Notes: generated by a model not told the origin, from the sequence alone. A stretch of DNA of 64,000 nucleotides from Karalla daura (GCA_029224185.1 CM055188.1:13565497-13629496), one strand, 5' to 3'; shown: positions 17,891 through 31,128, counted from the first letter of the stretch. Made by a program: numbers and translations.

Positions 17891-20584
17891 ATGGGGAAAT
17901 AAAAAAAATAAAATAAAAATGTACTGCAGCATCATTTAATCTGTAGTGGTGTGTGTGTGTGTGTGAGAGAGAGAGAGTGTGAGTGTGTGAATGTGTTTTC
18001 TTTGTTTCTGCATGTGCCACTTATTTTTCCATACCAAATGGAACATATTCATTGAACAATGAGTAAAATAAAATAAAATGTGACAAGCAACATCCGAGCA
18101 TTATCCCAGAAATATAGAAATATGTCATTCAGCAATAAATAGCTCACAGTGGGAGCTACATGCAGCCATGTGTGTGCATGTTTGTAATAGTGTCTTTTCT
18201 TTTTTTTTATGTTACAGATTTTATGCATGTGTTCCTAGTAGAGAGATTGTTAAAATTTAAAGCATTTGGTATTTCTCAAGAAAACAAACAGCTGCAAACA
18301 TCACGCCTGCACTCCTCCCTCCTCATACAGACTTTACTATGCCTCCTTGTCCCTCTACACCACCGGGGGAAGCTGGAGGAGCCCATCCAACAGAACAACA
18401 TGTGAGAGGTGTGAAGGGGCCTGAAAACCAACTTGAGTCACAGCAGAACAATAAGAGGGGCCCTGTATCTGGAGACCTGGGGGTCATTCAACCCAATAGC
18501 TGCCACTCATCAACAACAGTCTCACACTCATCAACACCAGTCTTACTATCATATCATCATCGAATACACACAGTTTTCTTCACCTCTGACATGCTGTGCT
18601 CTTCATGTTAGGTTACAGGACAAACTGTCTGTCTTGAAATGATCCATTACCACTGCCTGATTGTATTCATATTACATTCAGTTTTTATTACCTTTTTTAA
18701 ATTTATTTTTAGTACTATCTTTATAATGTTTTTATTGCTGCAAACATGTCACTTTTTCCGTGGAGGGATACTGAAAAAAGGCTATTAAAACAGCTAAAAA
18801 AGAGCATCTGAAACATCAGACACATTTTGCATCATGTCATCTCTGAGCCACATGCTTTCAAAAATCCAACTTGTCTTTGCATCTTATGGAAGGAGTGGAA
18901 CACTTTAAGATAGCTTCATTTTTATTCCTGCTGAGAGTTAATCACAAAGATTGATATCACTCTCATATCAACCCAGAAAGAAACTAAAGTACTGGCAGAC
19001 AGAGCTACAGATAGAGTTTGACACACAGATAGACAGAGAGACGGACAAATAGACAAGCTAGTCATGGGGGCAGACTATCTGCTCTGCAACAGCGGTTCAA
19101 CATCTGCTGTGAGCCAATCACAGCCCTTGGAACAGCAAAGCTTAAGAGCAGCCAAGAAAAGGAGGAAGAAGAGTCGAAGGGGTGCTTGAAGTTGCCTGAT
19201 GAGAATGTGAGTGGACGTAAAGCTGGAGAGTGATGGAGAGACACAAGAGGACCAAAGAGATTAAGAGAAGGGTGGGAGAGTGGGGGAGGGGGATGCTCAT
19301 ACAGATGCACTGAATAAAAAGAGAAAGTAACATTATTCCGAGAGTTACAAAGGGGAAGAGAGAAGACTTAGGATGAGAGGGTCTCCAGAGCAGGAAACTT
19401 AATTAAAGGTTTTTCTTTTCTTCAGCAGTGACGATGAACACTTGGTGAATGGGAAGAGAGGAAAACAGGACTGAAGTGAAGACAGGGGAGCGGGCAGGAG
19501 GCCCAGAAAGATTTTTTTTTTAAAAGTGGGCAAAGCAAGTAACAGAACCAAACAAAAAGTTTAAAATATAATGAAAAGTCATGGTAAAAGTGAGAGCGCA
19601 TTTTGGCGGATGAAAGAAGAAGCACCTGCCCAGACCCATTGCACACGGAGAATGAAGAGCAAGGATGAAGAGCTCAAATCAGAGAAATATGGTTATCTCA
19701 AGTGTGTGTGGATGGGATCGAACTGACCACACAGAGCTAGCAGATGACAGTAAAGATTAACAATTATCCAGTAGCATTTTGTCTCAGGCTGCAATCAGTG
19801 ACTACGTATACTCAAAGTAACGTCACAAATACTGTTATTGTTGTGAATGGTGCTTTAGCTCTGCTTTCTACAGAGTGGGAAGATACAAAGTCATATTGCT
19901 ACAAACGGGAAATATCACTGGTTCGGTCAGAGAGTCAGATAGCTGACTGGCTTTGGTCCAATTGTCTGAACTTGAACTGTAAGTTAGTCGTTACCATGGC
20001 GATGGTGAGGGTCAATCATCTTTGAATCATCATCTGAATCATCTTTGTGACTCAGGCCCAAGATTCACGACAAAACGGCAAAAGATAAATCACAGCTTAA
20101 TGAGGGTAAAACACTAAGCCACACAACTAGCAAGCTGAAATAGGTGTGACTGCCAAAAACCAGCATAAGCTTTGACACCGCAGCATCTAATTCTACATGT
20201 CCTTTATATTATGCAGGTGGCGCTACCACATCATGTCAGGACTGTTGCACAAGGATAAAACTCTCTGTTAAGAATAACCTGGAATCCATATGGAAACGTT
20301 AGTCATGTCCCTATCAAATGCATCAGCAACACTGAATCATCGAACATCCGCTCCAGTATATTCAAGATTTTGAGTCTGATGGCAGGCAGTAGGCTATTAT
20401 GTGTGGGTGTACTATCTGTGTGGGTGTGGGTGTGTGCAGGTGCATGTTTGTGTGTGGATTTACTGTTCACTTTTCTTTTCCTGCTTTATGCACCCCCCGC
20501 CGAGACCATAACAGTTATTTACATACTGTTTCCTTTTTCAATGTCAAGACTTAGTTTGCATTCATGTTCTTACCTGATCAGGAT
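17891..20584. other. Noncoding stretch, nothing assigned
   Basis: Contains a GT/GA microsatellite (17948-17995), a purine-rich part (19140-19520) and AT-rich DNA. Open frames of up to 93 codons (for example 19744-20025 plus) show no domain. Confidence 0.45.
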
Positions 20585-20740
<156 letters not shown>

Positions 20741-20772
20741 AAAGGCAGACACAGGGGTGAGAATTTTATAAC

Positions 20773-20816
20773 TGGCCTCTGTTCAATTCATGTGCTGGAA
20801 CTTGAACTGGAGTGGC
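20773..20816 (+). repeat. Diverged repeat, copy 2
   Basis: Partner of 8531-8574, about 33 bp right of the (CAGA)n array. Starts TGGCCTCTGTTCA and ends GGAGTGGC. Confidence 0.55.
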
Positions 20817-21249
20817 ATGAAATAGAGTTAAGTCCAATCGAGCTCCATGAAAGTCCACTCACCTCATCAACAGAGAGAGTTCATGTTTATATGGCTGTTA
20901 CGCTCTGTTCATAAAATTGTGAGAAATAGAGTAATAATGCAGGTTGTTCATTCTTCACAGATAAACAAGATATTTTGTGGTAACAGAAAGTGAAATCATG
21001 GTGTTTTTCTAAAAGCCATCTTCATCACTGTGGTATGAACAGCTTTCTTTTGCACTGGTTGTATGTTTTTTCACTATGCCAATTTTCAATTTTCAATTTT
21101 ACCAATTACTTTATTACTTTAACTTAAAATGAGTGGTATACATGAGTTTGATATGTGCTCGATGTGACACTTTTTTTTGTCAAAGTTCAAAGTATGTTGT
21201 TTGTTAGAGTGTTATGCAGAGGTGACATGATGAACTGGTGAATAGCCTC

Positions 21250-21445
21250 AGAGTAAGAATGGTCCGTCTTCAGGTCCTGGTCAGATCACTACCACTTAAG
21301 GCCCCTCTGTGTATAGTTTGCATGATAGAGAGGATATGTTGGGGTTTTCTTGGGGTGATCAGGTTTCCTCCAGCAGTCCAAAAGTAAGAATCAATGGTGT
21401 GTGTGTCTGTCATATAATAGATAGAAGGATGGATGGATGAGAGAT
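21250..21445 (+). mobile_element. V-SINE-type SINE fragment, strongly decayed
   Basis: The plus strand has GGCCCCTCTGTGTATAGTTT, then TTGGGGTGATCAGGTTTCCT and CAGTCCAAAAGTAAG, which follow the SINE core order, and ends in a GGATGGATGGATG tail. More diverged than the other two copies. Confidence 0.6.
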
Positions 21446-23079
21446 AACGTAAATAGAATCAAGATTGAAACCATTGGGACTGTTGTCCACAAAGTGCAGA
21501 GCATGATAGACTACAGCCACACAGCCCCGAGTCTCACACCAACAAAATTGTGATTTATAAGTGATAAAACTTAAGTTATTCCATTGCTACAGTTCAAAAT
21601 TACACCAGGCGCCTTGTGCTGTTTAGGGATGAAACCTATTTTCAGCTACACACAATGCTTCAAAAGCAATCTGTATGATGTTAATTGTCTGACAGTAAAT
21701 CATGAAAGCAGCTGTTCAGCCTCTTCCAAATACTCATTCATTCCCAGCCAGCCAGTCCATATGGGACTCACATGGGCTTAATACTGCCTGTGCTGGTACT
21801 AAATGGGCATATTTTCCATGGCCAGTACAGTTTCAGTTATATGAGCCCCATATGTGAATGCCATTCAGGGAAACACAGGAGGATCGTCAAAAACTCTGAA
21901 CAAACTCACTAAGCACCATATTGCTGACAATTTCATTCTTATCCAAGGGTGGATTCCACTTCAAGGCACATAGATGCAGTTCAACTGGGCCTCACTTCTA
22001 TTTCCTAGTTCAGCCTGATTTATTTTATCTATTTTAATCCTATTTGAAGCTCATATGGGCAAACGCAGGTGAATTCTTAATGCGGACTGTGGACAATCCA
22101 ACTTATAACCTACAGTTGCCACTGAATCTTACACTAATGTGACCCACATGATCATTCAGGCTGAGTTACCAGATATGAACAGTTTGTACATTAAACAAGG
22201 AAATCTGAGAAAGATGAGGAGAAGAATAAAGTGACTGGTGACTCTGTAATGTTGACTCAACGGCAGAGAATTAAAAGCATTGGATTATCTGCTTCTTTAT
22301 TAGGTTTGCTTTGTTAAGCATTAATAAGAAGCTACAACAGTAAATCTGCTCCCAACTATTGCATAGTGAAGTCTACATTTCTGAACTTATTCAGAAGGTG
22401 CTAGACAGCTGAAAACATCTTTCCTTTGTCAGGAGGTCCTGGTCACCAGGAGGATGGTGACCAGGATAGAAGATGAAAAAGATCCAGTGTGCAGTTTCTC
22501 TTGTTTGAACACTGAAGCTTTATATTTTCACTGCCCATTCTACGCAAAGTACAGTAAAGTTTAAAATGTCACCACTGACCTTAAACCCACAGCCCTATAA
22601 AGTAAAATTAATTTTCCAAGTACTTAAAAATAGACTAAGAGAGAGTTTTGTTGGGTAACAGTAAAATATCATCGCCACACTTGCATTCATGTGATGGAGT
22701 CATGGAAAGGTCATGGTTGGATATAATGTTTCATACTTTACACACACACACACACACACACACACCTGACATGTACAATTTTACCAGGTAACTGTTGTCT
22801 ATTGTTAGGGGCCTATGGCCTTTTGAGCATACAAAAATGATTTTGAGAACAGAAAATTCTATTTTGCAAGACCATCATTTGTATTTTGACAATAAACTAT
22901 ATTCAAGCTAAATATAATTAAGGTCAAATCACTGGTCTGCCAGCCCTGTTTGATACCCACTTGACATGTTTGTAAATCTACCAGGTAGTACCATATACAA
23001 GTCCCCGAGTTGCCCAGTGGAAAACCAAGCAATGATTTTCAACACCAGATATGCAGTGCAGAGGCTACAAATAAAGCGC
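21446..23079. other. Noncoding stretch with CATATGGG words
   Basis: 21757-22060 holds several CATATGGG/CCATATG words (see findings). The rest is AT-rich with the (CA)13 at 22.74 kb. No gene. Confidence 0.45.
22739..22766 (+). repeat. (CA)n microsatellite
   Basis: About 13 perfect CA units in AT-rich DNA. Confidence 0.95.
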
Positions 23080-23430
23080 TATGAGAGAAGTCATCCGTCC
23101 TGGGGATGAACTTGGAGGATTTTCACACCGTCTACAACAGTTTCTCTGACACAACGCAGCACATCTTGATGCAGCGCCAGCACTGCTTGGCCCGGGCCCG
23201 GGCTGTGACATTCCTACTGGCACAACAGCGCTGAGACCGGGGCAAGATTCTCCAACATCTCACAAATCCCCTGACGAACAAAATTATGGCTAATTAGTCA
23301 CCAGGCTGCCACAGTTTGTTAGCACTGACAGTGGTGTGTCTGTGGCTGACAGCACGCCGCTCTCACACTCCGAGAACGCCTCACGCCCCAGCCGTCACTT
23401 GGCGCCACCAGCGATGACGTTCCAGAAATG
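23080..23430. promoter_or_regulatory. GC-richer unique block, candidate regulatory element, copy B of a shared 18-mer
   Basis: Contains the tandem palindrome GGCCCGGGCCCGGGC (about 23191-23205), the 18-mer AATTATGGCTAATTAGTC (23282-23299), and a CpG-rich end with GATGACGTTCC, a CRE-like half site. No open frame of note. It could be a conserved element or part of an unrecognised exon. Confidence 0.3.
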
Positions 23431-23949
23431 GAAGACGTTTCTGAAATAAATAATTCACCATCACATCTGTTATCTATTCATGGTAAACATTCCCCTCATC
23501 AGCAGTTTGACGTGTGCGGCTCAGCTGTCAGCACCCAGGCGTCTGTGTGTGTGTGTCTGTGTTTCGACTCTCACAGCTTTTGTTTGCACAATGATGGCCT
23601 TGCTGCGTGGCCTACATTCACTGTCACTCAAACTCAAAAGAATTACTGTACAGGTGATGGGAGAGAGAAAGAGAGAGAGAGAGTGAGAGGGAGTGAAAAC
23701 TTTCTCACCCTGTGGCTGAATTGCTTAGCTCACAGTGAGAAATACCGGACAAATTAAACCAACTATATGTAATTGTATTACTGTTAATATTACTTTAACA
23801 TATATGTAGGCTTGGTACCCAAGTGGCAAGAATTTTGTCATCTATCCTGCCTGTGGTAATGAAAACACAGGCAGGGAATAACAGTGTATAACAGTTCTTG
23901 AATCACCAGAGAAATGTTTAAACTTGCATTTGTAACCCTCTATTACCCT

Positions 23950-24229
23950 CTACAAGCTGATAGCATGAGAGGCAACCTGGTCTTCTCTGGGATTCCTGAG
24001 CAAAAGGCCAAGACAATGATGGAGTTCAAGCACAGACACCTCGAGATCCCAACCAACACCCTGAGACAACCAGAGAAGAAGCTTGACAGCCAACGGCCAT
24101 GGACCACCATGGCTGAATGCAAACACTTCAAGATTGGGGTGCACATGATAAGCTGGAACCTGGAGCTGAAAGGAAAAAAAAATCAGCCTCAATGATCAGT
24201 TTCCCTGGGAGATCTTGGACTTCCACTGA
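23950..24229 (+). mobile_element. L1-like LINE ORF1 fragment, degraded
   Basis: The translated stretch contains SMRGNLVFSGIPE, typical of the RNA-binding domain of fish L1/Tx1-type ORF1 proteins, then a divergent middle ending NLELKGK. After a frameshift in the A-run at 24173-24182 it continues SLNDQFPWEI, which matches the conserved ELKGT...NDQFP segment of the same domain. No flanking ORF2 is visible, so this is an isolated piece, not an active element. Confidence 0.72.
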
Positions 24230-26957
24230 GTCCTGGTCGTAGGCAGAGACTGCCCCACAGCTGTATCAGCCATAGCTGTATTAATTTAGTTCCACTCTCC
24301 ATCAGCTAACAGATAAGACTGAATATCTATTCTGACCAGAGCCTCCATAACAGCTACTATTTACACAGCACACCTTTTCTCCTTTTTTTTTTCACCCATT
24401 CATGTTTCTTGTCTTTTGTGTTACTTAATCAGCAGCCTGTTTAAAGCTCAACCATATTGACTCATACTGTACAGACACAACATCACAAAGGGGTGGGGTT
24501 GTATGTGGAAAGGCCACCTACCATAGGAGAGTTGGAACAACTTTGCCTGTTCAGCTGTGTGTAAGACATAATTGATCGAAGTGGTGTAGATACAGAACAG
24601 ATTACAATACTGAATCTTCATCTAACTAGGATTTACATTGGCATTGTGGGGACAGTCCTCAAAATACTGACATTAACTTGTTGTTACTTTAACAATTTGT
24701 TGCTCCCCATTCAGAATACAAGGAAAGACATGAGGAAATATTTGGGCTTGAATGGTGTTTTTTAATGAGCAATTATTAAAACAAAAGAAAAGACAGTTGT
24801 AAGAGAGCAAAACTGTTAAAATATACCAGGCAGACTGTCCAGCAGATGTGCCGACTGCTCTGAGCTGGTGCGGCCGCCTTCTGCCTTCATGCTTCATGTT
24901 CTGATGATGCAAGCGTGGTGTGACTGTGGTGGCTGGTGTTGCCAGGGAAGGTGATTTTTCTGCTACATTTTAAGGACTGTTTATGGTATGTTAAAGGTGG
25001 CTTTATGCCAGGAAGGCTTTATGGAAATCTGGAAATCACTGTCAAATGAAGTTATACTGTGAGGGAGCACCGTTCACAAACGCCAGAATGAAACCATTCA
25101 CAATAACGTTCATCAAACAAAAATAGAGCGCGTTCACTTCACGCCCACCCAAAATATGAACGAGTTCATTGAGCGCATTTAATCATAAGGATCATAGGAT
25201 TTTCTGGAAACAAATCTGGGCTAGCACTGACTGCTAATGTGCTAGTTGGCTAACCAATGGCTTAAGCAACATCATGTGTTGCCTTTAGCCATGAATGCAA
25301 TGCCACTAGGTGTCAGTAAATGACATTCATTGATACCATTTCCAGCCCTTGAGGTCAAGTGTCCTTTCACTGCCTTTTATCTGCTCTCTGTCACCTGGTC
25401 TGGTAGAGTCCCATTGTCCATTCCAAGACTAGATTTGATAGGTTACAGGTTCTTTTTATAAAACAAATAATATCAAAACGGATTTTCTCCATGGTTTTCC
25501 GTGGAGAAAATGGTGAACAGTTAATTGCGCCTCACTTCAAATCTGTACTGTGTGACTCAACTGCTGAATGGGACAGGTAAAAAAAACAACAACAAAAATA
25601 GCAATCATAATGACATTTTTCATTACATGCTCAGAACTTTTATGAGTATGGGGTGAGTCTCTCTCCCCGTCTCGCTCTCTCTCTCCCATCGCTTGCCCCT
25701 CACTTGCCCCTCACTCACCCTCAGGCCTTTATAAAACCCATATTAGCTGGACATGAGTCGCATCAGCAGCCTTTGGCGACATGTGTGGGGAGAGGGAGCT
25801 TAATTAAGAGCTCCATTTATAGTTCTGCTCATGCCGAAACGCTGTGTTGACACAGCCCTGTCTGTCTCTTTGAGTCAGTGTCTGTCTCCACTCGTCTGTC
25901 CCCCAGTCCCCATGTTGGTCTGCAGGGCCTGACTGACCTTACGAGCGCCTGTAATGAGGAGAGACTGAATCAAACACCAAGAGTTATTCTGAGCTTCAGA
26001 GGAAAAACTCAAATGTCAGTAAAACTGTGGCTGCGTTAAACTTTGGTACCAAGTTTATTGTGATGGACTGTGTAGCAAGGCTTTGTGGGTATTTGGAAAA
26101 TAGGTATTGAGAAATGTATAGGTCTTTACAAAGAAATAGGAGTGTATGCAGGTTCGGACCTGGAATTATTTATCTCTTTTTTACTGCCCACATGGAACAA
26201 AATTTTCCTATAAATCAGGAAATCTCTATTTGTTTTATATATTTGAGTTTCAAATATGAATTAAAGTAGGAAACAGGATGCAGACTTACAATTAACAATT
26301 AAAAATGTAAGAAAATGAGGCAGAATTAAAAAATTAAATTAAATTCAAAGAATGTCAAAGAATTCATTTCATATGTAGTGCATAATTTGACTTTTGAATG
26401 AACTATTATGTCACCACCGTTTGTCTTGTAAACATTTAATTAACAAATGGTTCCCCTAATAATGAATCACACATGAGAGTGAAATTCCAAAGAGAATCTG
26501 ACAGGTCTACATCATCAAAGGTCATGAGAAAAACATTATTGAGAGTTTTTTTTTCTTTTCCACTTTTCTTATCCAATATCACAATTTCATTCATGAAGAT
26601 GAACAATTTAACTTTATATCTTTTTTAAAAATTATTTTAAAACTCATTTTCTCATCCCGCCCTTGGGGAAATGTACATGTACATGTCGACAAAAATAAAA
26701 TTATGGTAAAATACATTTTTAAAAACAATATTAAATATCTAAAGCATAAGACTTGTGGACATTGTGAAGTCAGGCTTGGATGGACACTGTGGCATGCAAA
26801 GTGGAGAATATTATAGTAATTTTGTTGATGTCAGTCTGGTTTCTGACACATGTTGGGATTAATGACCTGTGGTAGTGTTTCACGTTGTACCGTGGGTGCA
26901 TCACTTAGGTTCAGCGTGGATACAGCTTTAAGTACAGATCTAGCTCCCTGTTCTTCA
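24230..26957. other. Noncoding stretch, nothing firm besides a possible DNA-transposon remnant
   Basis: AT-rich. Includes CT-rich 25660-25715 and a very AT-rich part (26270-26720). Open frames are short and domain-free. Confidence 0.45.
25040..25330. mobile_element. Possible nonautonomous DNA transposon remnant
   Basis: GAACGAGTTCATTGAGCGC, GAGCGCGTTCACTTCACGC and ACCGTTCACAAACG are words often found at the ends of fish hAT-type nonautonomous elements. No clear terminal inverted repeats or 8-bp duplication could be fixed. Confidence 0.25.
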
Positions 26958-27240
26958 TCAGGTCCCAATCTCCCTTTTTATCTTGTTCTGCACTCTCCTC
27001 AGCTCCACTTTGTTCCTAGATGTGAAAACCCTCTTTTTCTCCATTAACAGGTTTTTCAGATCAAAGGTCACCCACGGTTTGTTGTGAAGAAACACCATAC
27101 CCTCGTGTTGGGCACAGCATTCTCCACACTGACCTGAATATAGCTCATGATGTGCCAGACTGCTAATGTCCTCCTCATGTGGACTGCATATAATTTCCCA
27201 GGCTGTGGTTACAAAGCAGTCCTGTGCCATGCTGTTTATG
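26958..27240 (-). mobile_element. LINE ORF2 fragment (linker between endonuclease and reverse transcriptase)
   Basis: The minus strand encodes AQDCFVTTAWEIICSPHEED followed by HNKPWVTFDLKNLLMEKKRVF and ELRRVQNKIKREI. The patterns LQDCF...DW and NKPWVTKDLK...KK..F belong to the region just before the reverse transcriptase of teleost Rex1/L2-type LINEs. Neither catalytic domain is present. The ends are unclear and the copy is dead. Confidence 0.68.
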
Positions 27241-27423
27241 TCAGACCACTACATCACAAATCTGATGGTGGGTGTTTTGCCACAGGAATGAAAGCTCACA
27301 GTGGTTACATATTTGATGCAATTGTCCCTTATATGGTGGTCCACATACTATGTAAAAGTGAGGAAAGTAGACTACTTTCCACTACTACTAGGATCTCCAC
27401 ACGCATAGGATCTCCACACACAT

Positions 27424-27425
27424 AC

Positions 27426-27477
<52 letters not shown>
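27424..27477 (+). repeat. (CA)n microsatellite
   Basis: About 26 perfect CA units, just right of the LINE ORF2 fragment. Confidence 0.97.
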
Positions 27478-27479
<2 letters not shown>

Positions 27480-28125
27480 ATGTACTGTACTGCATGAATT
27501 TTACAAATGTCATGTGTGTGTTTGATATGAATGTAAATGATGCAGAGTGCGCTTCTGCGTTTTCTGGGAGCAGTAACAACTGTGTGGAAACTGTGCAGAG
27601 CCGACGACGCCACAGATAATAAAACACTGCTGTTGCTGCTTTTTAATCATGCAGTATGAAATTAAATTATGATATTTAAATGATTTATATGCTGCTCAGT
27701 ACGCCCTGTGGAGCATCTTTATCAGCTTGAGGAGCTGCTCTGCACTACACGATAAGAACACCAGCATGTTGAGATAACAAAAATATCTTATTTGTGTCCC
27801 ACCTTGAATCACATTAAATCTCTTGTAGCGGCACAAAGATGAGCTGAATGGCCTGCATCACTGTCCTCATGACACCAATGCCTCCTACAAGCATTGAACT
27901 GAAGCTTATGAAGCAGATTTTATGAAATATAAGACCCAGCCAGGATCTGCCTTCTGATTTTGATGAAGCTAAACAAAATTCTGCTTGTAGCCCCAAAAAA
28001 CCTCTCACACAAATCCTACACACTCATCATGGCTAAACATGAACATAGGCCCACATTTGAGATAAGTAAATTATTAACTGCAACTCTCTCTCTCTGATTT
28101 TTCTTTACACTTGTTAACATATGAT

Positions 28126-28365
28126 GCCAGATCTCTAGTCCATCACAGGACACACTCAAACACCATTCGCTCTCTCACTCACACCTTGGAGCAATTTTAG
28201 AGTCTCTAATCAGCTTAAAAATACATTTTGGACTTTGGGAGGAAACCAGAGAAACCCATATACACATAGGGAGAACATGGAAACTGCACACAGAAAGGCC
28301 AGGATCAGGATAGCAGCCTCTCTTGGTGTGGGGGCAATAACACAAACTACCGGATCAAGGTGTCC
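28126..28365 (-). mobile_element. V-SINE-type SINE fragment
   Basis: The minus strand carries the conserved fish SINE core: TTTCTGTGTGCAGTTTCCATGTTCTCCC, GGTTTCCTCCCAAAGTCCAAA-like and AGAGACTCTAAAATTGCTCC-like segments, in the order seen in V-SINE/DANA elements. The 5' tRNA-like head (about 28320-28365) is weak. Diverged and inactive. Confidence 0.7.
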
Positions 28366-28699
28366 TGCCCATATCAGGAACCAAACCTTTTCCCCTGTAT
28401 AAAATACAGAATAAACCTTACCTAACACACACATATTCAAATAAAAAAGACCATTAAAATAATTTGTGCTAATTGTGGCTCCTGAATATTAAATTATATT
28501 TAATATCATAATAATGTAATTTTTTTAATGCTTTGGTTGTGAAAATAATGACATGAGATGAGATGAGATGCTCTGCACTTTCAGCAGCATTAGCTACACA
28601 GGTTGAAATTTAAACCATGGGAGATGTATTGGTGGCAACAAAGCCCAGGAAAAGTTGACAGGTTACCTTATTTATTTGCTTATTAGATGTTTTTATTTA

Positions 28700-29275
28700 T
28701 TCAGTTTTCAATATGGCTCACAGGTGCACCACTCACATGGTGATGGGTTCGGTCTCCCTTCTGGATGTGACCATGTATGTAGAATCATGGGAACTCAATC
28801 AGTGTTGGTTGTTGGGCCCATGGGCAATGGCCTTGCTGGCTGATGTTCCTCAAGTTGCCTGCTCCTGGGGGTTCTCATCTTGCCCCCCTTGATGGGTTTC
28901 TCATGTGATGGTCACATGGCCAAACCTGAGGCGCCTGGCCCAGGGTTTCCCCCAGCTCTCTGAGGCTGCTGTTGCTCTTGTGCCTTGGTCGGTTGCTCTG
29001 CTGCAGCCTGAGGCTTGATGCAGTGTTGTCACGACCCTCAAGCATGCGATCTAGTTACAAGGCACACAAGCACATACTGTACATTCATACACACATACAC
29101 AGTAGCCTCCTAATCATGTGAATCACTGTTGCAGTTGTAATGCATAAATCTTGTTGGTTTTATTGTGGCTGTTGTTGTTGCCACTTCCTCTGCTCTCATT
29201 CTGCTCTCTGTCCCCTGGGCCGGTCCAGTTCCTCCAACTAATCCAACACTTTGACAAATAAAAACAAAGGAAACA
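28700..29275 (+). repeat. Candidate unclassified interspersed repeat
   Basis: A GC-richer block within AT-rich surroundings. It holds TGGGCCCATGGGCAATGG, a run of CT/GC-rich words, ACA-rich spacing (29060-29105), then CCCCTGGGCCGGTCCAGTTC and an end reading GACAAATAAAAACAAAGG. The ending looks like the polyadenylation end of a retroelement or an old LTR. No protein remnant was recognised. Confidence 0.3.
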
Positions 29276-29971
29276 TAAACTTTAATGCAGCCATGACTTG
29301 ACTCTTGTCACTGCTCCACTTGAGGAGAATATGATTAGTACAAGCAAGTAAACAACGATAGTCTCAAGATGGGGTCAGTAATGTTGTTGTTTTGTTGTTA
29401 ATGGTTGGCAGTCATTAATGAATAATTTTCTTTGCAGTCTCTTTCGCATCTGCTGATTTAATCCACCAAACCAAAGGCACATTTAACACCAAAACTCTAT
29501 TACTGTACATGCACACACACACGCACATCCAGGGAGCTGTATTTGTATCAACACTGCAGTTATTCATATTCAGAAACAAGACCGGTGGTTTAGGATAACA
29601 AATTAGTGTGGAATTACAAACACACTTAAAGGAGAATTGCATAGACTTTGGGTATGCACATGTTTTATTCAGCATGCCCGTGGGCAGCATGGTTTGTTTA
29701 CGCGAGCGCACATCGTTGCTCCCCACAGGAGCAGATAGAGAAACGGAGGCCAGGGAAGAGCCGTGGAATTAGAGACTTGTAATTAAACAGGAACAATTTG
29801 ATGACTAATGCACAAGCTCAAGGAAAGTCTGAACAACTTTTATGAAAGTGAAGTCACTGCAGTACCAGTTTGGTCTTGAATGCCACATGACCTGAAATAA
29901 TGGAGCCCAAATGAATTGAAAAAAAAACTATATATCTATCCAGTCATCTTAATTTATTCATCTACTTTAAT

Positions 29972-30011
29972 CTGGGGACACTACCTGAGAGCTGGGGACA
30001 CTACCTGAGAG
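29972..30011 (+). repeat. 20-bp tandem duplication
   Basis: CTGGGGACACTACCTGAGAG occurs twice back to back, exact. Recent-looking local duplication with no known role. Confidence 0.9.
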
Positions 30012-30489
30012 CGCTGCCCCTTGGCAGGGACCCTGACAGTGGCTGTGATGTGGCACCTGGGTGGATTGAGAAAAGGTCAAGATATCTCAAATTGGCCAAT
30101 AGTTGACTGCAGAGTGGTAATATGGCTGCTGTCATTATGCTTCTCAGTGCATTGGAGACCTTAATGATTATGCAGGTGCTGCACAAATCACAAGGGAGTA
30201 ATGATTGCTGTGGAGCTCCGCAACTGAACAACCCGCTCACTCACACTGACACAAAATGTTGGGTCAAGCTTCAGCTTGGCAACAGGTAATGACTATGCTA
30301 CTAAAATAACACTTCTCTTTATTTAATTAATTTAAGTAGTATTGATATCAAACTTTTCCAAAGACAACATAGAGATCGTTGTACACATACAAAAGTTTTT
30401 CAAGTGAATGTCATTATTAGATCACTTATATTTATTTTATTATTGCAGGATGCTGCATATCTTAACATTGGATATTAAACAGATTTCCT

Positions 30490-30640
30490 TTTTTACTATT
30501 CACAGACATGCTCTCGCCTGACAATGGTGTAGAGATGGGTGTGTGTGTGTATGTGTGTTTGTTTGTGTCTGCACCCTGGAATTAACCTGACACCAGTGAG
30601 TATAGTGGGTTAGATAATGGATGGATTATTGTTATTAAAA
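30490..30640 (+). mobile_element. SINE/LINE 3'-tail fragment
   Basis: Contains a GT-rich spacer, then TGCACCCTGGAATTAACCTG and GGGTTAGATAATGGATGGAT, which resemble the 3' tail shared by fish SINEs and partner LINEs (CCTGGGATGGACTGG...TAGATAATGGATGG). The 5' part is not recognisable. Confidence 0.4.
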
Positions 30641-31128
30641 GTTTAGAGAGGAATCATCCCTTATTGCGAAAACTTATTGCAGTCAAGGTGAAGCCTTATT
30701 GGCTGGGATAGTCTCTAAGGAGTTAATGTAAGTCAATTAAATGTCTTCACACAAGTTGTACAACCTTGTGTGTGCGTGTGTGTGTGAGTGCTTGCAACAC
30801 AGAGAGAGACAGAGAGATAGAGAGACAGAGAGCGAGAGGGACAGAGAGAGAGTGTACAGTGGAGACCATGCACATGGTCTTTCAGACAGTCGTCAATAAG
30901 GCATTTTTCTCACCTCTCAAGTGTCGTTTGTCTTGCCAGCAGAAACCAATAGGAATCCATTATATTGAGTAGCAGCCTGTATTCAGTTGGACAGCTGGGC
31001 CCATGGTGTCCTGACAGTGACCAATCGAATGCTGTGATACAGTCTCTGCTGTCCAATACAGTTCAAGGAGAGTGGAGGAGATCAGGGTCCTCTCTCACCC
31101 ATGAACAGATTCACTTCTCTGCCACCCT

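Larger units (their letters stand above)
29276..31128. other. Noncoding stretch
   Basis: Holds the 20-bp tandem duplication, a SINE/LINE tail piece, and GT (30539-30560) and GA (30800-30852) runs. 29695-29830 is unique DNA with TTTACGCGAGCGCACATCG. No gene. Confidence 0.45.
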
